A stretch of DNA of 64,000 bases from contig NZ_RMVG01000013.1 of NCBI RefSeq assembly GCF_003813865.1, forward strand, positions 81,773-145,772, in the 5' to 3' direction. The DNA is from Candidatus Pantoea deserta. Its GTDB lineage: Bacteria; Pseudomonadota; Gammaproteobacteria; Enterobacterales; Enterobacteriaceae. Shown piece by piece: positions 16,971 to 26,154 of this stretch (positions within the stretch are counted from its first letter, which is position 1; every line of letters begins with the position of its first letter). Made by a program: the position numbers and the translations under genes. Under the pieces are notes generated by a model. It saw nothing but the letters and a program-made list of their open reading frames with translations. It had not been told where the DNA came from and ran no database searches.

Positions 16971-17783
16971 TTAAAGGTGTTGCCAGCTCTGCCGCGCCAG
17001 CTGACGCAGCTGGGCGTCGGCGCTCTGCTCGGCACGTAGCTGATACCAGCTTGCCATCAAAAGACGTAGCCAGGGCTGCCAGCGGGCGACCTGACGCGCC
17101 AGCCGCGCCGGGCATAACCGGGCTGCCTGCGCATAGCTTTCCAGCCAGCCCTCCGCCTGTTCGGGCGCGGCGGCGCACAGCGCGGCCAGCTCCAGCGCGA
17201 CGTCGCCATCGGCGGCGTACTCCCAGTCGATCAGGTGCAGCCCCTGTTGACTGGCTATCAGATTGCCGCTGTGTACATCCATATGCAGCGGCGCCAGCCG
17301 CAGCGGCCGGGGTTCGCCTGTGCGCTGTAGCTGACGCAGCGCGCGCTGCCAGCGAAGGTCACGCTGCTGGCATAGCTGCCAGTAGCGCTCCAGCAGCGGC
17401 AGCAGGTGCAGAGCATAGCCGGTCAGCGGCTGACGATGCAGGCGCAGCAGCAGAGCCACGACTTCTTCGCTGCGCTGCTGAAACGCCTGCGATGACAGCG
17501 GTTCGCCCTCCTGCCACGGCAGTATCAGCAGCTGCGCGTCGCCTGTTAACGGACGCGGCGCTACGCCTCTGGCGGAGAGTTTGCGCAGCAGGCGCGCTTC
17601 GCGCTGACGATCGATAAAGGGGATCGGCTGCGGCGGCGCGCGCCTGACAATAAAGGCCTCCTGCCCGTGTAGCAGTTTACTGCTCTGTCCGGTCAGCCCT
17701 GGCAGCGGCAGCAAACTGCTGGCTGTCACTCCCGGCAGTCTCTTTTCAATTCGCTTTAGCAGCGAAGGATCAATTCTGGGCAA
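16971..17783 (-). CDS. thiK: Thiamine kinase ThiK
   Basis: ThiK phosphorylates salvaged thiamine to thiamine monophosphate. The 270-residue protein belongs to the choline/aminoglycoside kinase fold: the catalytic loop LHMDVHSGNLI and the metal-binding DWEYAADGDVALELAAL are both present. Its start overlaps the lpoB 3' end by 14 bases, so the two are translationally linked. E. coli has the same gene order lpoB-thiK-nagZ. The N-terminus is the least conserved part, so the exact start is moderately sure. Confidence 0.9.
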   Translation of the reverse strand: MPRIDPSLLKRIEKRLPGVTASSLLPLPGLTGQSSKLLHGQEAFIVRRAPPQPIPFIDRQREARLLRKLSARGVAPRPLTGDAQLLILPWQEGEPLSSQAFQQRSEEVVALLLRLHRQPLTGYALHLLPLLERYWQLCQQRDLRWQRALRQLQRTGEPRPLRLAPLHMDVHSGNLIASQQGLHLIDWEYAADGDVALELAALCAAAPEQAEGWLESYAQAARLCPARLARQVARWQPWLRLLMASWYQLRAEQSADAQLRQLARQSWQHL

Positions 17784-18375
17784 TCCCTTTACCTGACCAG
17801 ACGATCTCGCCGGTCTGCACCAGCATCAGCTGCATCTGCAAGGTCGGGGTTTTCACATCGCCCTGCGCCGTGCTGTAAAGCACATACTGCGCATTAAGGG
17901 TGCGGGCCAGACCAATCGCCTTACTGCGCGAGTTCAGGCTGTCATCCGGCGAAAGCCCCAGCGTCTGCTTGGCCTGCGCCAGCTGATCGTTGGTGACCAG
18001 CGTGAACTTGCCGTTGTTGGCTAATGCATTTTGAATGGCGTCAGTGGCCTTCTCGCTCTGCAACGCGCCGTTGGTGCTGTTTTTAATACGGTCCACCATC
18101 AGCACGCTGCCCGGCGTAGCGCCGTTGGATGAGTTCAGCATTTGCGCCACCAGCGGCTGTACGCTGGCATCCCAGTTAATGGTTTTCAGCTTCGGCGGCT
18201 GCGGCACCGGCTGCGTCGGTTCAGGAACAGGCTGCGGCTGCGGCACCGGCTGCGGCTGCGTCGGTTCAGTGGGTTGCGTGGGTTCAACGGGCGCGGGCTG
18301 CTGCTGTTTGATTACACAGCCGGAAAGAATAAGCGCCATCAGTAGCGTTGCGGAACGAGGGAGTCGGCGAATCAC
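17770..18375 (-). CDS. lpoB: LpoB, outer-membrane lipoprotein activator of PBP1B
   Basis: LpoB is anchored in the outer membrane and activates the peptidoglycan synthase PBP1B. The 201-residue precursor has a lipobox ending LSGC with the acylated cysteine at residue 20. A long proline/glutamine-rich linker (about 25-60) with PQP and EPTQP repeats spans the periplasm. The globular domain ends GEIVWSGKG. It starts with GTG (18373-18375) with GAGGAC upstream. The linker is low-complexity at the DNA level, with a repeated CGGCTGCGGC motif. Confidence 0.94.
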   Translation of the reverse strand: MIRRLPRSATLLMALILSGCVIKQQQPAPVEPTQPTEPTQPQPVPQPQPVPEPTQPVPQPPKLKTINWDASVQPLVAQMLNSSNGATPGSVLMVDRIKNSTNGALQSEKATDAIQNALANNGKFTLVTNDQLAQAKQTLGLSPDDSLNSRSKAIGLARTLNAQYVLYSTAQGDVKTPTLQMQLMLVQTGEIVWSGKGIAQN

Positions 18376-18385
18376 GTAACAGTCC

Positions 18386-18754
18386 TCAGAGATAAAGGTA
18401 GAGACGAACCTTGCTGGCCGTCAGGTTGCCCATTTGGGAAGCGGCGACAATGCTGCCGTGCGCCGGAACAGTGACGGTTTGCGCCGGTTCGCGCGGCGCA
18501 ATTTCCAGTCCTTTGTCATCGTACCAGTAGTAACGATAGTGGATCACCACTGGCGTTTCGCGCTGGTTGTAGAGCACGCTGCGCGCGCGCTGCTGTCCAT
18601 CTTCTTCATCGACCACCGGTTCATCGGTAATGATACCGGCAGAAAGCACCGATGATTCCATCACCAGCGACTGCGACGTATCGATCATCGGTTTCTCGCT
18701 GCTGCACGCCGTCAGCGTCAGCAGGAGCGGCAGAGACATTAGCCATTGGCGCAT
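18386..18754 (-). CDS. ycfL: YcfL, putative lipoprotein
   Basis: The 122-residue product is a predicted lipoprotein with signal peptide and lipobox ending TLTAC (cysteine at residue 17). A beta-rich domain (VIHYRYYWYDDKGLEI) follows, as in DUF1425/YcfL proteins. The function is unknown. It lies between hinT and lpoB, with 10 bases to lpoB, as in E. coli. Confidence 0.9.
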   Translation of the reverse strand: MRQWLMSLPLLLTLTACSSEKPMIDTSQSLVMESSVLSAGIITDEPVVDEEDGQQRARSVLYNQRETPVVIHYRYYWYDDKGLEIAPREPAQTVTVPAHGSIVAASQMGNLTASKVRLYLYL

Positions 18755-18776
18755 AACTTGCTTCCGCCCGAAAAAA

Positions 18777-19127
18777 TCACTCGGCCAGCATCGGTCCCAG
18801 CGGACGTCCGCCGAGCAAATGCATATGAATGTGGTACACCTCCTGACCGCCGTGACGATTGCAGTTCACGATCAGACGATAGCCGTCTTCATCAATCCCT
18901 TCCGCGCGCGCGATTTTTGCCGCGACGGTAAACAAGCGGCCCAGCGCCTGCTCGTGCGCGGGCAGCGCGTCGTTGGCCGTGGGAATTAAGACATTGGGAA
19001 CAATCAGAACATGAGTTGGCGCTTTGGGAGAAATGTCACGAAATGCGGTGACCAGTTCATCCTGATACACCACGTCAGCGGGGATTTCGCGACGGATGAT
19101 TTTACTGAAAATGGTTTCTTCAGCCAT
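18777..19127 (-). CDS. hinT: HinT, purine nucleoside phosphoramidase
   Basis: HinT hydrolyses adenosine 5'-phosphoramidates, including lysyl-AMP made by lysyl-tRNA synthetase. The 116-residue HIT protein has the histidine triad HIHMHLLGG near the C-terminus and the conserved APTHVLIVP in the middle. It is the first gene of hinT-ycfL-lpoB-thiK-nagZ-ycfP, which runs on the minus strand with short gaps. Confidence 0.96.
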   Translation of the reverse strand: MAEETIFSKIIRREIPADVVYQDELVTAFRDISPKAPTHVLIVPNVLIPTANDALPAHEQALGRLFTVAAKIARAEGIDEDGYRLIVNCNRHGGQEVYHIHMHLLGGRPLGPMLAE

Positions 19128-19480
19128 GGTGCAATTCCTTAAGCCTGATTAACAGTCGATCAGTATGCGTGAGGAAATTGTTTTCTTTCAAGTTCAGTAC
19201 CACTTTTCCCCGATCGACTGCCTGCCTTTGCAGCGTTTTTCGCCGTTGTTTTTACCTGTGCGCTGCTTCGCAAACTGCCGCTCTGCTTACCCGTAAAATG
19301 AAACGCTGTTTTATAAATTAGAAATGCGCCGCCCTTTTCTTTGCATTTTTGCCAGACAGCGACAGACCCTGTCGAAATTGCGAAGGTTTGCCCCGCGCTG
19401 CCGCTCTACTTTCATACCATTCCAGGAGTGTTGTCCGGGATACAAGGGATGTATGTCAATAACGATAAAGGAGCATCTGT
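19128..19480. other. Divergent control region hinT / rhiT
   Basis: This 353-base gap separates divergent hinT and rhiT and should hold both promoters. It contains a candidate KdgR operator (19297-19316) and, at the right end, AAGGAG at the proper distance before rhiT. I see no gene in it. Confidence 0.7.
19297..19316 (+). promoter_or_regulatory. Candidate KdgR operator of rhiTN
   Basis: The site AATGAAACGCTGTTTTATAA matches about 15 of 20 bases of the KdgR box seen in pectinolytic enterobacteria (AATGAAACATTGTTTCATTT) and has the same imperfect dyad. In Dickeya dadantii KdgR represses rhiTN and pectinase genes. The site is 165 bases before the start codon, so a leader of moderate length is implied. 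Confidence 0.65.
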
Positions 19481-21064
19481 ATGCGCTCACGTAAGATTGG
19501 TTTTGGTCACTATCTGGCTTACGGTTCCGGGGATTTCCTTGGAGCAGGCACCACGGCGTTAACTGCCGCCTGGCTGCTCTATTTCTATACAACCTTCTGC
19601 GGCCTGACGCCCATTGAAGCGACCTTTATTTTTGCCACCGCGCGCGTGCTTGATGCGGTGGTCAGCCCGCTGATGGGCTTTCTGACCGATAACTTTGGCT
19701 CAACCTGGCTGGGCAAACGCTTTGGCCGACGCAAATTTTTTATCCTGCTGGGTATCCCCTGCGTTTTTAGCTACAGCCTGATGTGGATTGGGGATATGAG
19801 CTTCTGGTGGTATCTCGCCACCTACCTGCTGTTTGATATTGTCTACACCATGATCCTGGTGCCTTACGAAACGCTGGTGCCGGAAATGACCGATGACTTT
19901 AAACAGAAAACCCGCTTCTCCGGCGCCCGTATTGCCCTGGCGCAGCTGTCGGCCATTCTGGCGGCGTTCCTGCCTGGCATCCTGATTGGCGCGCTGGGTA
20001 AAGAAAATCCCCACTCCTTCTTTTACGCCAGCCTGGTCTTTTCCATTATCTGCGCGCTGGTGCTGACGCTGGTCTGGCTCTTCACCTGGGAACGCGATCC
20101 TGATGACTTTTCTGAAGAGTCGCGTCGCGCTGAAGAGGAGAAACGCAAGCTGACGCTGCTTCAGAACCTGAAACGTCTCTATGTCGAACTGGCGTCGACG
20201 CTGCGTATCCGCATTTTCCGCCAGCATCTTGGCATGTATCTCGGCGGCTATATTGCGCAGGACGTCTTCAACGCCGTCTTTACCTGGTATGTGGTGTTTG
20301 TGCTGATGCAGAGCGCGCAGATCGCCTCTAACCTGATGGGCACCATGGCGGTGCTACAGTTTATCGCCGTGATGGGCATGATCCCCCTCTGCATCCGCAT
20401 GGGACCGGCGCCAGCCTATCGTCTGGTGGTGGTGCTGTTCGCGGCGGCGGCCCTCTCTTACGCCGGGCTGTGGTATGCAGGCATGAATGACAACTTCTCC
20501 CTGCTTCTGCTGATTTCCGCGCTGGCGGGCCTGGGACGCGGCGGGATTAACTATGTGCCGTGGAATACCTACACCTATATCGCCGACGTAGATGAGGTTA
20601 TTACCGGCCAGCGCCGCGAAGGCATCTTTGCCGGCATTATGACCCTGACCCGTAAAGCCTCTCAGGCAGGCGCGGTGATGCTGGTGGGAATCGTGCTGCA
20701 ACTCTCTGGTTTTGTCTCTGGCCAGGCGACGCAGACAGAGAGCGTAGGCCACACCATTCTTGGCATCCTCAGCATCGGTACGCTGTGCGTGCTGGCCTGC
20801 GGCTTTATCGTTTCGCTGCGCTTTAAGCTCAATCTGCAAACGCACACCGTGCTGCGCGAAGAGACCCTGAAAATGCGTGAAGCCGACCGCGTCCTGCCCG
20901 AACGTATTACGCCGGAAGCCCGTGACATTGTCGAAACCCTCGCGGGCATGCCTTACGAAAACCTGTGGGGCAATAACAACATTGGCTACCTCAACCGTCA
21001 TAAACCGGCCGCGCCGACGCTGAAGTCTGCGCGTACTACCGCTTCTCCCTTACTACGACCTTGA
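19481..21064 (+). CDS. rhiT: Rhamnogalacturonide transporter RhiT (GPH family)
   Basis: The 527-residue protein is a glycoside-pentoside-hexuronide:cation symporter with about 12 hydrophobic segments. It begins MRSRKIGFGHYLAYGSGDF, has the GPH motif RFGRRKFFILLG after helix 2, and ends in a soluble tail of about 60 residues. It directly precedes a GH105 hydrolase, which matches the rhiTN operon of Dickeya dadantii, where RhiT imports unsaturated oligosaccharides released by rhamnogalacturonan lyases. The substrate is inferred from that pairing. An AAGGAG lies just before the ATG. No rhamnogalacturonan lyase gene is in the window. Confidence 0.85.
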   Translation: MRSRKIGFGHYLAYGSGDFLGAGTTALTAAWLLYFYTTFCGLTPIEATFIFATARVLDAVVSPLMGFLTDNFGSTWLGKRFGRRKFFILLGIPCVFSYSLMWIGDMSFWWYLATYLLFDIVYTMILVPYETLVPEMTDDFKQKTRFSGARIALAQLSAILAAFLPGILIGALGKENPHSFFYASLVFSIICALVLTLVWLFTWERDPDDFSEESRRAEEEKRKLTLLQNLKRLYVELASTLRIRIFRQHLGMYLGGYIAQDVFNAVFTWYVVFVLMQSAQIASNLMGTMAVLQFIAVMGMIPLCIRMGPAPAYRLVVVLFAAAALSYAGLWYAGMNDNFSLLLLISALAGLGRGGINYVPWNTYTYIADVDEVITGQRREGIFAGIMTLTRKASQAGAVMLVGIVLQLSGFVSGQATQTESVGHTILGILSIGTLCVLACGFIVSLRFKLNLQTHTVLREETLKMREADRVLPERITPEARDIVETLAGMPYENLWGNNNIGYLNRHKPAAPTLKSARTTASPLLRP

Positions 21065-21081
21065 AATGATAGGAATGAACC

Positions 21082-22221
21082 ATGACTGTATTTCCTGTGA
21101 AACAGAGTGCTCTTTTGTGCCAACCGGAATTTCTGCTGCCGCGCCAGGAGCTGTTGCAACTGATTCACAAACTGACGCAAAACCTGGTAAACATTACCGA
21201 TGAAACCGGTGAGTTCCTGCTGCGTCTCGATGACGGACGCGTGATTGATACCAAAGGCTGGGCAGGCTGGGAGTGGACGCACGGCATCGGTCTGTACGGT
21301 ATGCTGCACTACTATCAGCAGACCGGCGATCGGCAGACGCTGAACATTATCGATGACTGGTTCGCCGCGCGAATGGCGGAAGGCACGCCCACCAAGAATG
21401 TGAACACGGTCGCGCCCTTCCTGACGCTGGCCTATCGCTATGAAGAGACCGCCAACGCCGCCTGGCGTCCGGTGCTGGAGCGCTGGGCCGAATGGGTGAT
21501 GTATGAGATGCCGCGCACCGAGCAAGGCGGTTTGCAGCATATCGTCTACAACAATGAAAACCATCAGCAACTGTGGGACGACACGCTGATGATGAGCGTG
21601 ATGGCGCTGGCTAAAATCGGCCAGCTGCTGGATCGCCCGGAATTTGTTGAGGAAGCCAGCTATCAGTTCCTGCTGCACACGCAGTACCTGATGGATCGTC
21701 AGACTGGTCTGTGGTTCCACGGCTGGAACTTCGAGGGTCGCCATAACTTCGCGAATGCCCGCTGGGCGCGCGGCAATAGCTGGCTGACTATCGTTATTCC
21801 CGACTTCCTGGAGATGATGAACTGGCCGGAACAGCATGCGACGCGTCGTTTCCTGTTGCAGGTACTGGAGAGCCAGGTAAAAGCGCTGCGCGACTGCCAG
21901 CATCCGAGCGGCCTGTGGCATACGCTGCTGGACGATCCCGACAGCTATCTGGAGGCGTCAGCGACGGCGGGTTTCGCCTACGGCATTATCAAGGCGGTGC
22001 GTAAGCGCTATCTCAGCGCCGAGTATCTGCCTACCGGCCTCAATGCGCTGCGCGGCGTGATGGCTAACATCGATGAAGACGGCGAGCTGAAGCAGGTGTC
22101 GTTCGGTACCGCGATGGGCAGCGATCTTGATTATTATCGCAACGTTCCGCTGACGTCGATGCCCTACGGACAGGCAATGGCGCTGTTGTGTCTGACCGAG
22201 TATCTTCGGGCCTATCTCTGA
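21082..22221 (+). CDS. rhiN: RhiN, unsaturated rhamnogalacturonyl hydrolase (GH105)
   Basis: The 379-residue cytoplasmic protein fits the GH105 family (YteR, RhiN): an alpha/alpha-barrel that hydrates and removes the unsaturated galacturonyl end from rhamnogalacturonan fragments. Family motifs seen are KGWAGWEWTHGIGLYG, LWDDTLMMSVMALAKIG with the catalytic aspartate, and FANARWARGNSW. There is no signal peptide, consistent with action after import by RhiT. It starts 17 bases after rhiT and the pair ends at a terminator. Confidence 0.9.
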   Translation: MTVFPVKQSALLCQPEFLLPRQELLQLIHKLTQNLVNITDETGEFLLRLDDGRVIDTKGWAGWEWTHGIGLYGMLHYYQQTGDRQTLNIIDDWFAARMAEGTPTKNVNTVAPFLTLAYRYEETANAAWRPVLERWAEWVMYEMPRTEQGGLQHIVYNNENHQQLWDDTLMMSVMALAKIGQLLDRPEFVEEASYQFLLHTQYLMDRQTGLWFHGWNFEGRHNFANARWARGNSWLTIVIPDFLEMMNWPEQHATRRFLLQVLESQVKALRDCQHPSGLWHTLLDDPDSYLEASATAGFAYGIIKAVRKRYLSAEYLPTGLNALRGVMANIDEDGELKQVSFGTAMGSDLDYYRNVPLTSMPYGQAMALLCLTEYLRAYL

Positions 22222-22228
22222 GTGTCGC

Positions 22229-22256
22229 TTAAAAGCCCCGTTAAGGGGCTTTTTTA
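22229..22256 (+). terminator. Terminator of rhiTN
   Basis: The stem AAGCCCC/GGGGCTT around GTTAA followed by TTTTT lies just after the rhiN stop. Confidence 0.88.
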
Positions 22257-22636
22257 TTGCCGGGTTAAAGAGCACCCCGTCCAGAGTGGATTGTGGGCTG
22301 TCCACCCCAACGGCATATCCCCCAGGGAAATTCCAGTCGCGTCACACCCTTCTAAGGTATGCCCATCATGTGTCGCATTCCCGCCATGCCTGACGCGCCC
22401 TCGCCCGCGGCGTTAACTTTACCGACCCCTGAAAACGGCGCTACCGGCAGGCGCAACGCTGAGCCACAGAGAGAGAGCAAACAGGATGGCGAAGATAGCA
22501 AGTTCGTTCAGGATGCTCTGACCAGGCTGACCGCGGATGCGGGTGACGCAGAAGGGAAAACAGAGGGGAGCGCTGACAGCAGCGAGAGAAGACGTACCCG
22601 CCCGCGGCGTAGCAGCCGCAGGCGGGTATCTGGCCG
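22257..22636. other. Gap between convergent rhiN and ptsG
   Basis: This 380-base stretch lies between the 3' ends of two genes. Near ptsG a long GC-rich hairpin (about 22598-22631, ACCCGCC/GGCGGGT) without a T-run may help end the ptsG transcript. Open frames here have no good ribosome sites or recognisable products. In E. coli fhuE occupies this side of ptsG; I see no remnant of it. Confidence 0.5.
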
Positions 22637-24070
22637 TTACATACTGCGGATGTAATCGTCCATATCGGTTTTCAGGTTATCGGATTTGGTGCCGAAAATC
22701 GCCTGAACGCCAGAACCTGCTACCACCACGCCGCGCGCGCCGAGGCTTTTAAGCTCGTTCTGATCGACCTTGCTCACATCCGCCACGCTGACGCGCAGGC
22801 GAGTAATGCAGGCATCCAGGTTGGTGATGTTCTCTTTGCCGCCGAATGCCGTAACCAGCTTACCTGCCATTTCGCTGCCGGTAGCCGACGTCGTCTCGCT
22901 CGTTGTCTCTTCGCGACCCGGCGTTTTCAGGTTCAGCTTCACAATCAGCACGCGGAAAATGGTGTAGTAAACCAGACCGTAAATGATGCCGATAATCGGG
23001 AACAGCCAGATCTTGCTGCTGTTGCCGCTCAGCACAATAAAGTCGATCAGGCCGTGCGAGAAGCTGGTGCCGTCACGCATGCCGAGCAGAATACAGATCG
23101 GGAACGCCAGGCCGGCCAGGATAGCATGGATAACATACAGGATCGGGGCCACGAACATGAACGAGAACTCGATCGGCTCAGTAATGCCGGTCAGGAACGC
23201 GGTCAGCGCAGCGGAGATCATGATGCCGCCTACTTTGGCGCGGTTTTCAGGCTTCGCAGAGTGCCAGATAGCAATGGCAGCCGCCGGCAGGCCATACATT
23301 TTGAACAGGAAGCCGCCTGACAGTTTGCCCGCGGTTGGGTCGCCCGCCATATAGCGCGGAATATCGCCGTGGAATACCTGCCCTGCCGCATTGGTAAATT
23401 CGCCAATCTGCATCTGGAAAGGAACGTTCCAGATATGATGCAGACCGAAAGGCACCAGCGCGCGCTCGATTACCCCGTAAATGCCGAAAGCGACCACCGG
23501 GTTCTGATAAGCAGCCCACTGCGAGAACTCCTGAATCGCCGCGCCAATCGGCGGCCAGACAAAGGAGAGCAGCACGCCCAGGATAATCGCCGCCAGGCCG
23601 GAAATAATCGGCACAAAGCGTTTACCGGCAAAGAAGCCCAGATATTCCGGCAGCTTAATACGGTAGAAGCGGTTAAACATATAGGCCGCAATCGCACCGG
23701 CGATGATGCCGCCCAGCACGCCCGTATCCGCCAGATGCTTGGCGGCGATCTCTTCGGCAGAAAGATGCAGTACCAGCGGCGCAACCACCGCCATGGTTTT
23801 CACCATGATGCCGTAAGCGACAACCGCCGCCAGTGCGGACACGCCGTCGTTATTGGTAAAGCCGAGCGCCACGCCAATAGCGAAGATCAGCGGCATATTG
23901 GCAAATACCGAACCGCCCGCTTCAGCCATAACGTGTGAAACCACCGCTGGCAGCCAGCTGAAGTTTGCCGAACCTACACCTAATAAAATGCCGGCGATCG
24001 GCAGAACCGATACCGGCAGCATGAGCGATTTACCGACCTTTTGCAGGTTCGCAAATGCGTTCTTGAACAT
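22637..24070 (-). CDS. ptsG: PtsG, glucose-specific PTS enzyme IICB
   Basis: PtsG imports and phosphorylates glucose. The 477-residue protein has the membrane IIC domain (about 1-380, ten helices) with the conserved substrate region [13 protein letters not shown] linker and the cytoplasmic IIB domain follow, with the phosphorylated cysteine in [13 protein letters not shown] near residue 420. It matches E. coli PtsG (477) throughout. The leader keeps the SgrS pairing site and a probable Mlc operator, so both glucose induction and sugar-phosphate stress control appear intact. Confidence 0.97.
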   Translation of the reverse strand: MFKNAFANLQKVGKSLMLPVSVLPIAGILLGVGSANFSWLPAVVSHVMAEAGGSVFANMPLIFAIGVALGFTNNDGVSALAAVVAYGIMVKTMAVVAPLVLHLSAEEIAAKHLADTGVLGGIIAGAIAAYMFNRFYRIKLPEYLGFFAGKRFVPIISGLAAIILGVLLSFVWPPIGAAIQEFSQWAAYQNPVVAFGIYGVIERALVPFGLHHIWNVPFQMQIGEFTNAAGQVFHGDIPRYMAGDPTAGKLSGGFLFKMYGLPAAAIAIWHSAKPENRAKVGGIMISAALTAFLTGITEPIEFSFMFVAPILYVIHAILAGLAFPICILLGMRDGTSFSHGLIDFIVLSGNSSKIWLFPIIGIIYGLVYYTIFRVLIVKLNLKTPGREETTSETTSATGSEMAGKLVTAFGGKENITNLDACITRLRVSVADVSKVDQNELKSLGARGVVVAGSGVQAIFGTKSDNLKTDMDDYIRSM

Positions 24071-24079
24071 AGCCTGAAG

Positions 24080-24092
24080 CTCCTGAGTATGA
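24080..24092 (-). promoter_or_regulatory. SgrS sRNA target in the ptsG leader
   Basis: Read on the minus strand, CATACTCAGGAGC spans the ptsG Shine-Dalgarno and ends 9 bases before the ATG. It is identical to the E. coli core that pairs with SgrS (ACUGAGUAU). Conservation of this exact stretch implies an SgrS homologue elsewhere in the genome. Confidence 0.75.
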
Positions 24093-24157
24093 GTGCGATT
24101 TTGCGCAGTGCGCGAGGTTATGGGGGAGGATCCACAACCCAGTGACGGTGACCGCCT

Positions 24158-24183
24158 TTTAATTATTACGAAGGGTAAAATAA
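24158..24183 (-). promoter_or_regulatory. Probable Mlc operator / ptsG promoter region
   Basis: On the minus strand the region runs TTATTTTACCCTTCGTAA then TAATTAAA. From memory it agrees at about 22 of 26 positions with the E. coli ptsG P1 segment TTATTTTACTCTGTGTAA then TAAATAAA, which holds an Mlc site. Mlc represses ptsG until glucose transport withdraws it to the membrane. Confidence 0.6.
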
Positions 24184-24286
24184 ATAAGCTGACGTTACTT
24201 TGATGGCTATCACGTTTCCTGGATTAGCTGGCGCGGAGATCGGTGGATTCTTACAGACTCAGCAGTATTTTTCACCATAAAACAGT

Positions 24287-24310
24287 AGCCCTGTCGCCTG
24301 AAACAGGGCT
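24287..24310 (-). terminator. Probable terminator of the holB-ycfH side
   Basis: The hairpin AGCCCTGT/ACAGGGCT lies 44 bases after the ycfH stop on the minus strand. The T-run is weak. Confidence 0.6.
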
Positions 24311-24354
24311 ATTTATCAGTATGACCGAATTATTACAGGTGCTGAAATAAAACC

Positions 24355-25146
24355 TCAGCGGCTGAGACGCGACGCCGGGATCTGGAAAAGCGTAGCGAAA
24401 TTCTGCGTCGTGGCCGCTGCAAAAGTTTCAATATCCACGCCTTTTAGCACGGCAAGGTAGTCTGCCACATCGCGCGTATAGGCGGGCTGATTCTCTTTGC
24501 CGCGGTAAGGCACCGGCGCCAGATAGGGCGAGTCCGTTTCAACCAACATACGGTCCAGAGGAACATAGCGTGCGGCTTCGCGCAGCTGTTCGGCATTGCG
24601 AAAGGTTACAATGCCGGAAAAAGAGATATAGAAGCCCATATCCAGTAGTTTTGCCGCGGTGGCCTGATCTTCGGTGAAGCAGTGCAGCACGCCGCCGCAG
24701 CGCTCGACCTGCTCTTCGCGCAATATCGCCAGCGTATCGTCACGCGCGTCGCGGGTGTGCACGATAATCGGCTTATTAAGCGCAATGCCGGTGCGGATAT
24801 GCTCGCGGAACGACGCCTGCTGCTGCGCTTTGGTCTCCTGCTGATAGTAGTAGTCGAGACCGGTTTCCCCCAGCGCGACGACGCGAGGATCGGCAGCCAG
24901 ACGGCGGAACTCGTCGACGTCGTAAGGCTCTTCCTGATTCAGCGGATGAACGCCGACCGAAAGCGCAATATTTTCCCGCTCGCCCACCAGCGCTTTCAGC
25001 GTATGAAAACCCGGCAGCGTGGTCGCAATGGCCAGCATAAACTTCACGTCGCGCGCGGCGGCTTTCGCAATCACATCATCCAGATCGCGATGGTTCTTTT
25101 CGTAATCCAGGCCATCAAGATGGCAGTGGGAGTCCACAATAAACAT
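24355..25146 (-). CDS. ycfH: YcfH, TatD-family metal-dependent hydrolase
   Basis: The 263-residue protein is a TatD-type TIM-barrel hydrolase. Seen motifs are the metal-binding VDSHCHLD at the N-terminus, [25 protein letters not shown] and [10 protein letters not shown]. coli YcfH is a putative 3'-5' deoxyribonuclease or deacylase; the natural substrate is uncertain. It lies 18 bases after holB at the end of the tmk-holB operon, as in E. coli. Confidence 0.93.
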   Translation of the reverse strand: MFIVDSHCHLDGLDYEKNHRDLDDVIAKAAARDVKFMLAIATTLPGFHTLKALVGERENIALSVGVHPLNQEEPYDVDEFRRLAADPRVVALGETGLDYYYQQETKAQQQASFREHIRTGIALNKPIIVHTRDARDDTLAILREEQVERCGGVLHCFTEDQATAAKLLDMGFYISFSGIVTFRNAEQLREAARYVPLDRMLVETDSPYLAPVPYRGKENQPAYTRDVADYLAVLKGVDIETFAAATTQNFATLFQIPASRLSR

Positions 25147-25164
25147 AATTTGTCTCGTATAGCG

Positions 25165-26154
25165 TTAAGCGACAACGCCAGGCTTACGTTTATCAGCCCA
25201 GCTCAGAAGTCGGTCGGTTAACAAAAGTTCGCGGTTAACGGCGGCAACATAGAGTAGTTGCTCGCGGCACTGCATCCATTCGCGCGCGCTTTCGTCCAGC
25301 GCGCGCGCAGAGTAGGTGTCGGCCAGCAGGGCAATCGCATCCTGACGATCGGGGTTGCTCAGCCAGCGCGTGGCGCCCTGCTGCCATTTCAACGCGTCCA
25401 CCAGCAGCGCTAACAGCCAGCTGATGCGCACGGCCACGTCGTCGCTGTTCAGTAAGGGCAACAGCTGGAGAATGTCCTGCTGTAGCGCGCCGGGGAGCGC
25501 GTCGCACAGGCTGTCCCGCGCCTTCCAGCGCGCAGGCTCCAGCAGTTGCAGCGCGGCGGCGGGCGCGCCGGCGCTAAGACGCAGCGCGGTTTGCAGCGCC
25601 GCTTCGTCCTGCGGCATCTGGCGGCTCAGCCATTGCAGGCTCTGCGCCTCATCCGGCGGTGTCAGCGTCAGCGCGACGCAGCGGCTGCGCAGCGTGGCTA
25701 ACAGCCGGGAAGATTCGCGGCTTGACAGGAAAAACCAGCAGTTGGCCGGCGGTTCTTCCAGCGTTTTCAACAGCGCATTCGCTGCCGATTCGCTCAGCTG
25801 CTCGGCATCGGGCAGCCAGACGACTTTCGCGCCGCCCTGCTGGGCAAAGCGGGAGAGCTTTTCCGTTACCTGGCGCACCGCGTCAATGCCCAGCGTGCTT
25901 TTTCCCTTTTCCGCCTCCAGCCGATACCAGTCAGGATGCGTCTGCGCCTGCATAAGCTGGCAGCCATGACAGACGCCGCAGCTTTTCAGCCCCTCCGGCT
26001 GCTGGCACATCAGCCAGCGGCTCACCCCCCATACCAGCGCATCGTCGCCCATGCCGTTGATGGCCTGAATCAGCAGCGCATGGTGGGCGCGTCCAGCCTG
26101 ATGCTGGCCGATAATATGCCGGTAGGGCTGATTCAGCCACGGATACCAGTTCAT
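25165..26154 (-). CDS. holB: DNA polymerase III subunit delta'
   Basis: HolB is part of the clamp-loader complex. The 329-residue protein has the AAA+ fold with a degenerate P-loop ([11 protein letters not shown]), as usual for delta', a zinc-binding cysteine cluster ([18 protein letters not shown]), and [18 protein letters not shown] as sensor region. Its ATG overlaps the tmk stop as ATGA, a sign of coupled translation. Confidence 0.95.
   Translation of the reverse strand: MNWYPWLNQPYRHIIGQHQAGRAHHALLIQAINGMGDDALVWGVSRWLMCQQPEGLKSCGVCHGCQLMQAQTHPDWYRLEAEKGKSTLGIDAVRQVTEKLSRFAQQGGAKVVWLPDAEQLSESAANALLKTLEEPPANCWFFLSSRESSRLLATLRSRCVALTLTPPDEAQSLQWLSRQMPQDEAALQTALRLSAGAPAAALQLLEPARWKARDSLCDALPGALQQDILQLLPLLNSDDVAVRISWLLALLVDALKWQQGATRWLSNPDRQDAIALLADTYSARALDESAREWMQCREQLLYVAAVNRELLLTDRLLSWADKRKPGVVA

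Noticed and set aside
22419..22511. Minus-strand frame of about 31 residues with a hydrophobic stretch (CTG start)
   Set aside because: There is no ATG/GTG/TTG start and no Shine-Dalgarno; too weak to call a small protein.
22359..22655. 98-residue plus-strand frame before the ptsG 3' end
   Set aside because: It runs into ptsG antisense, is of low complexity and has a poor ribosome site.
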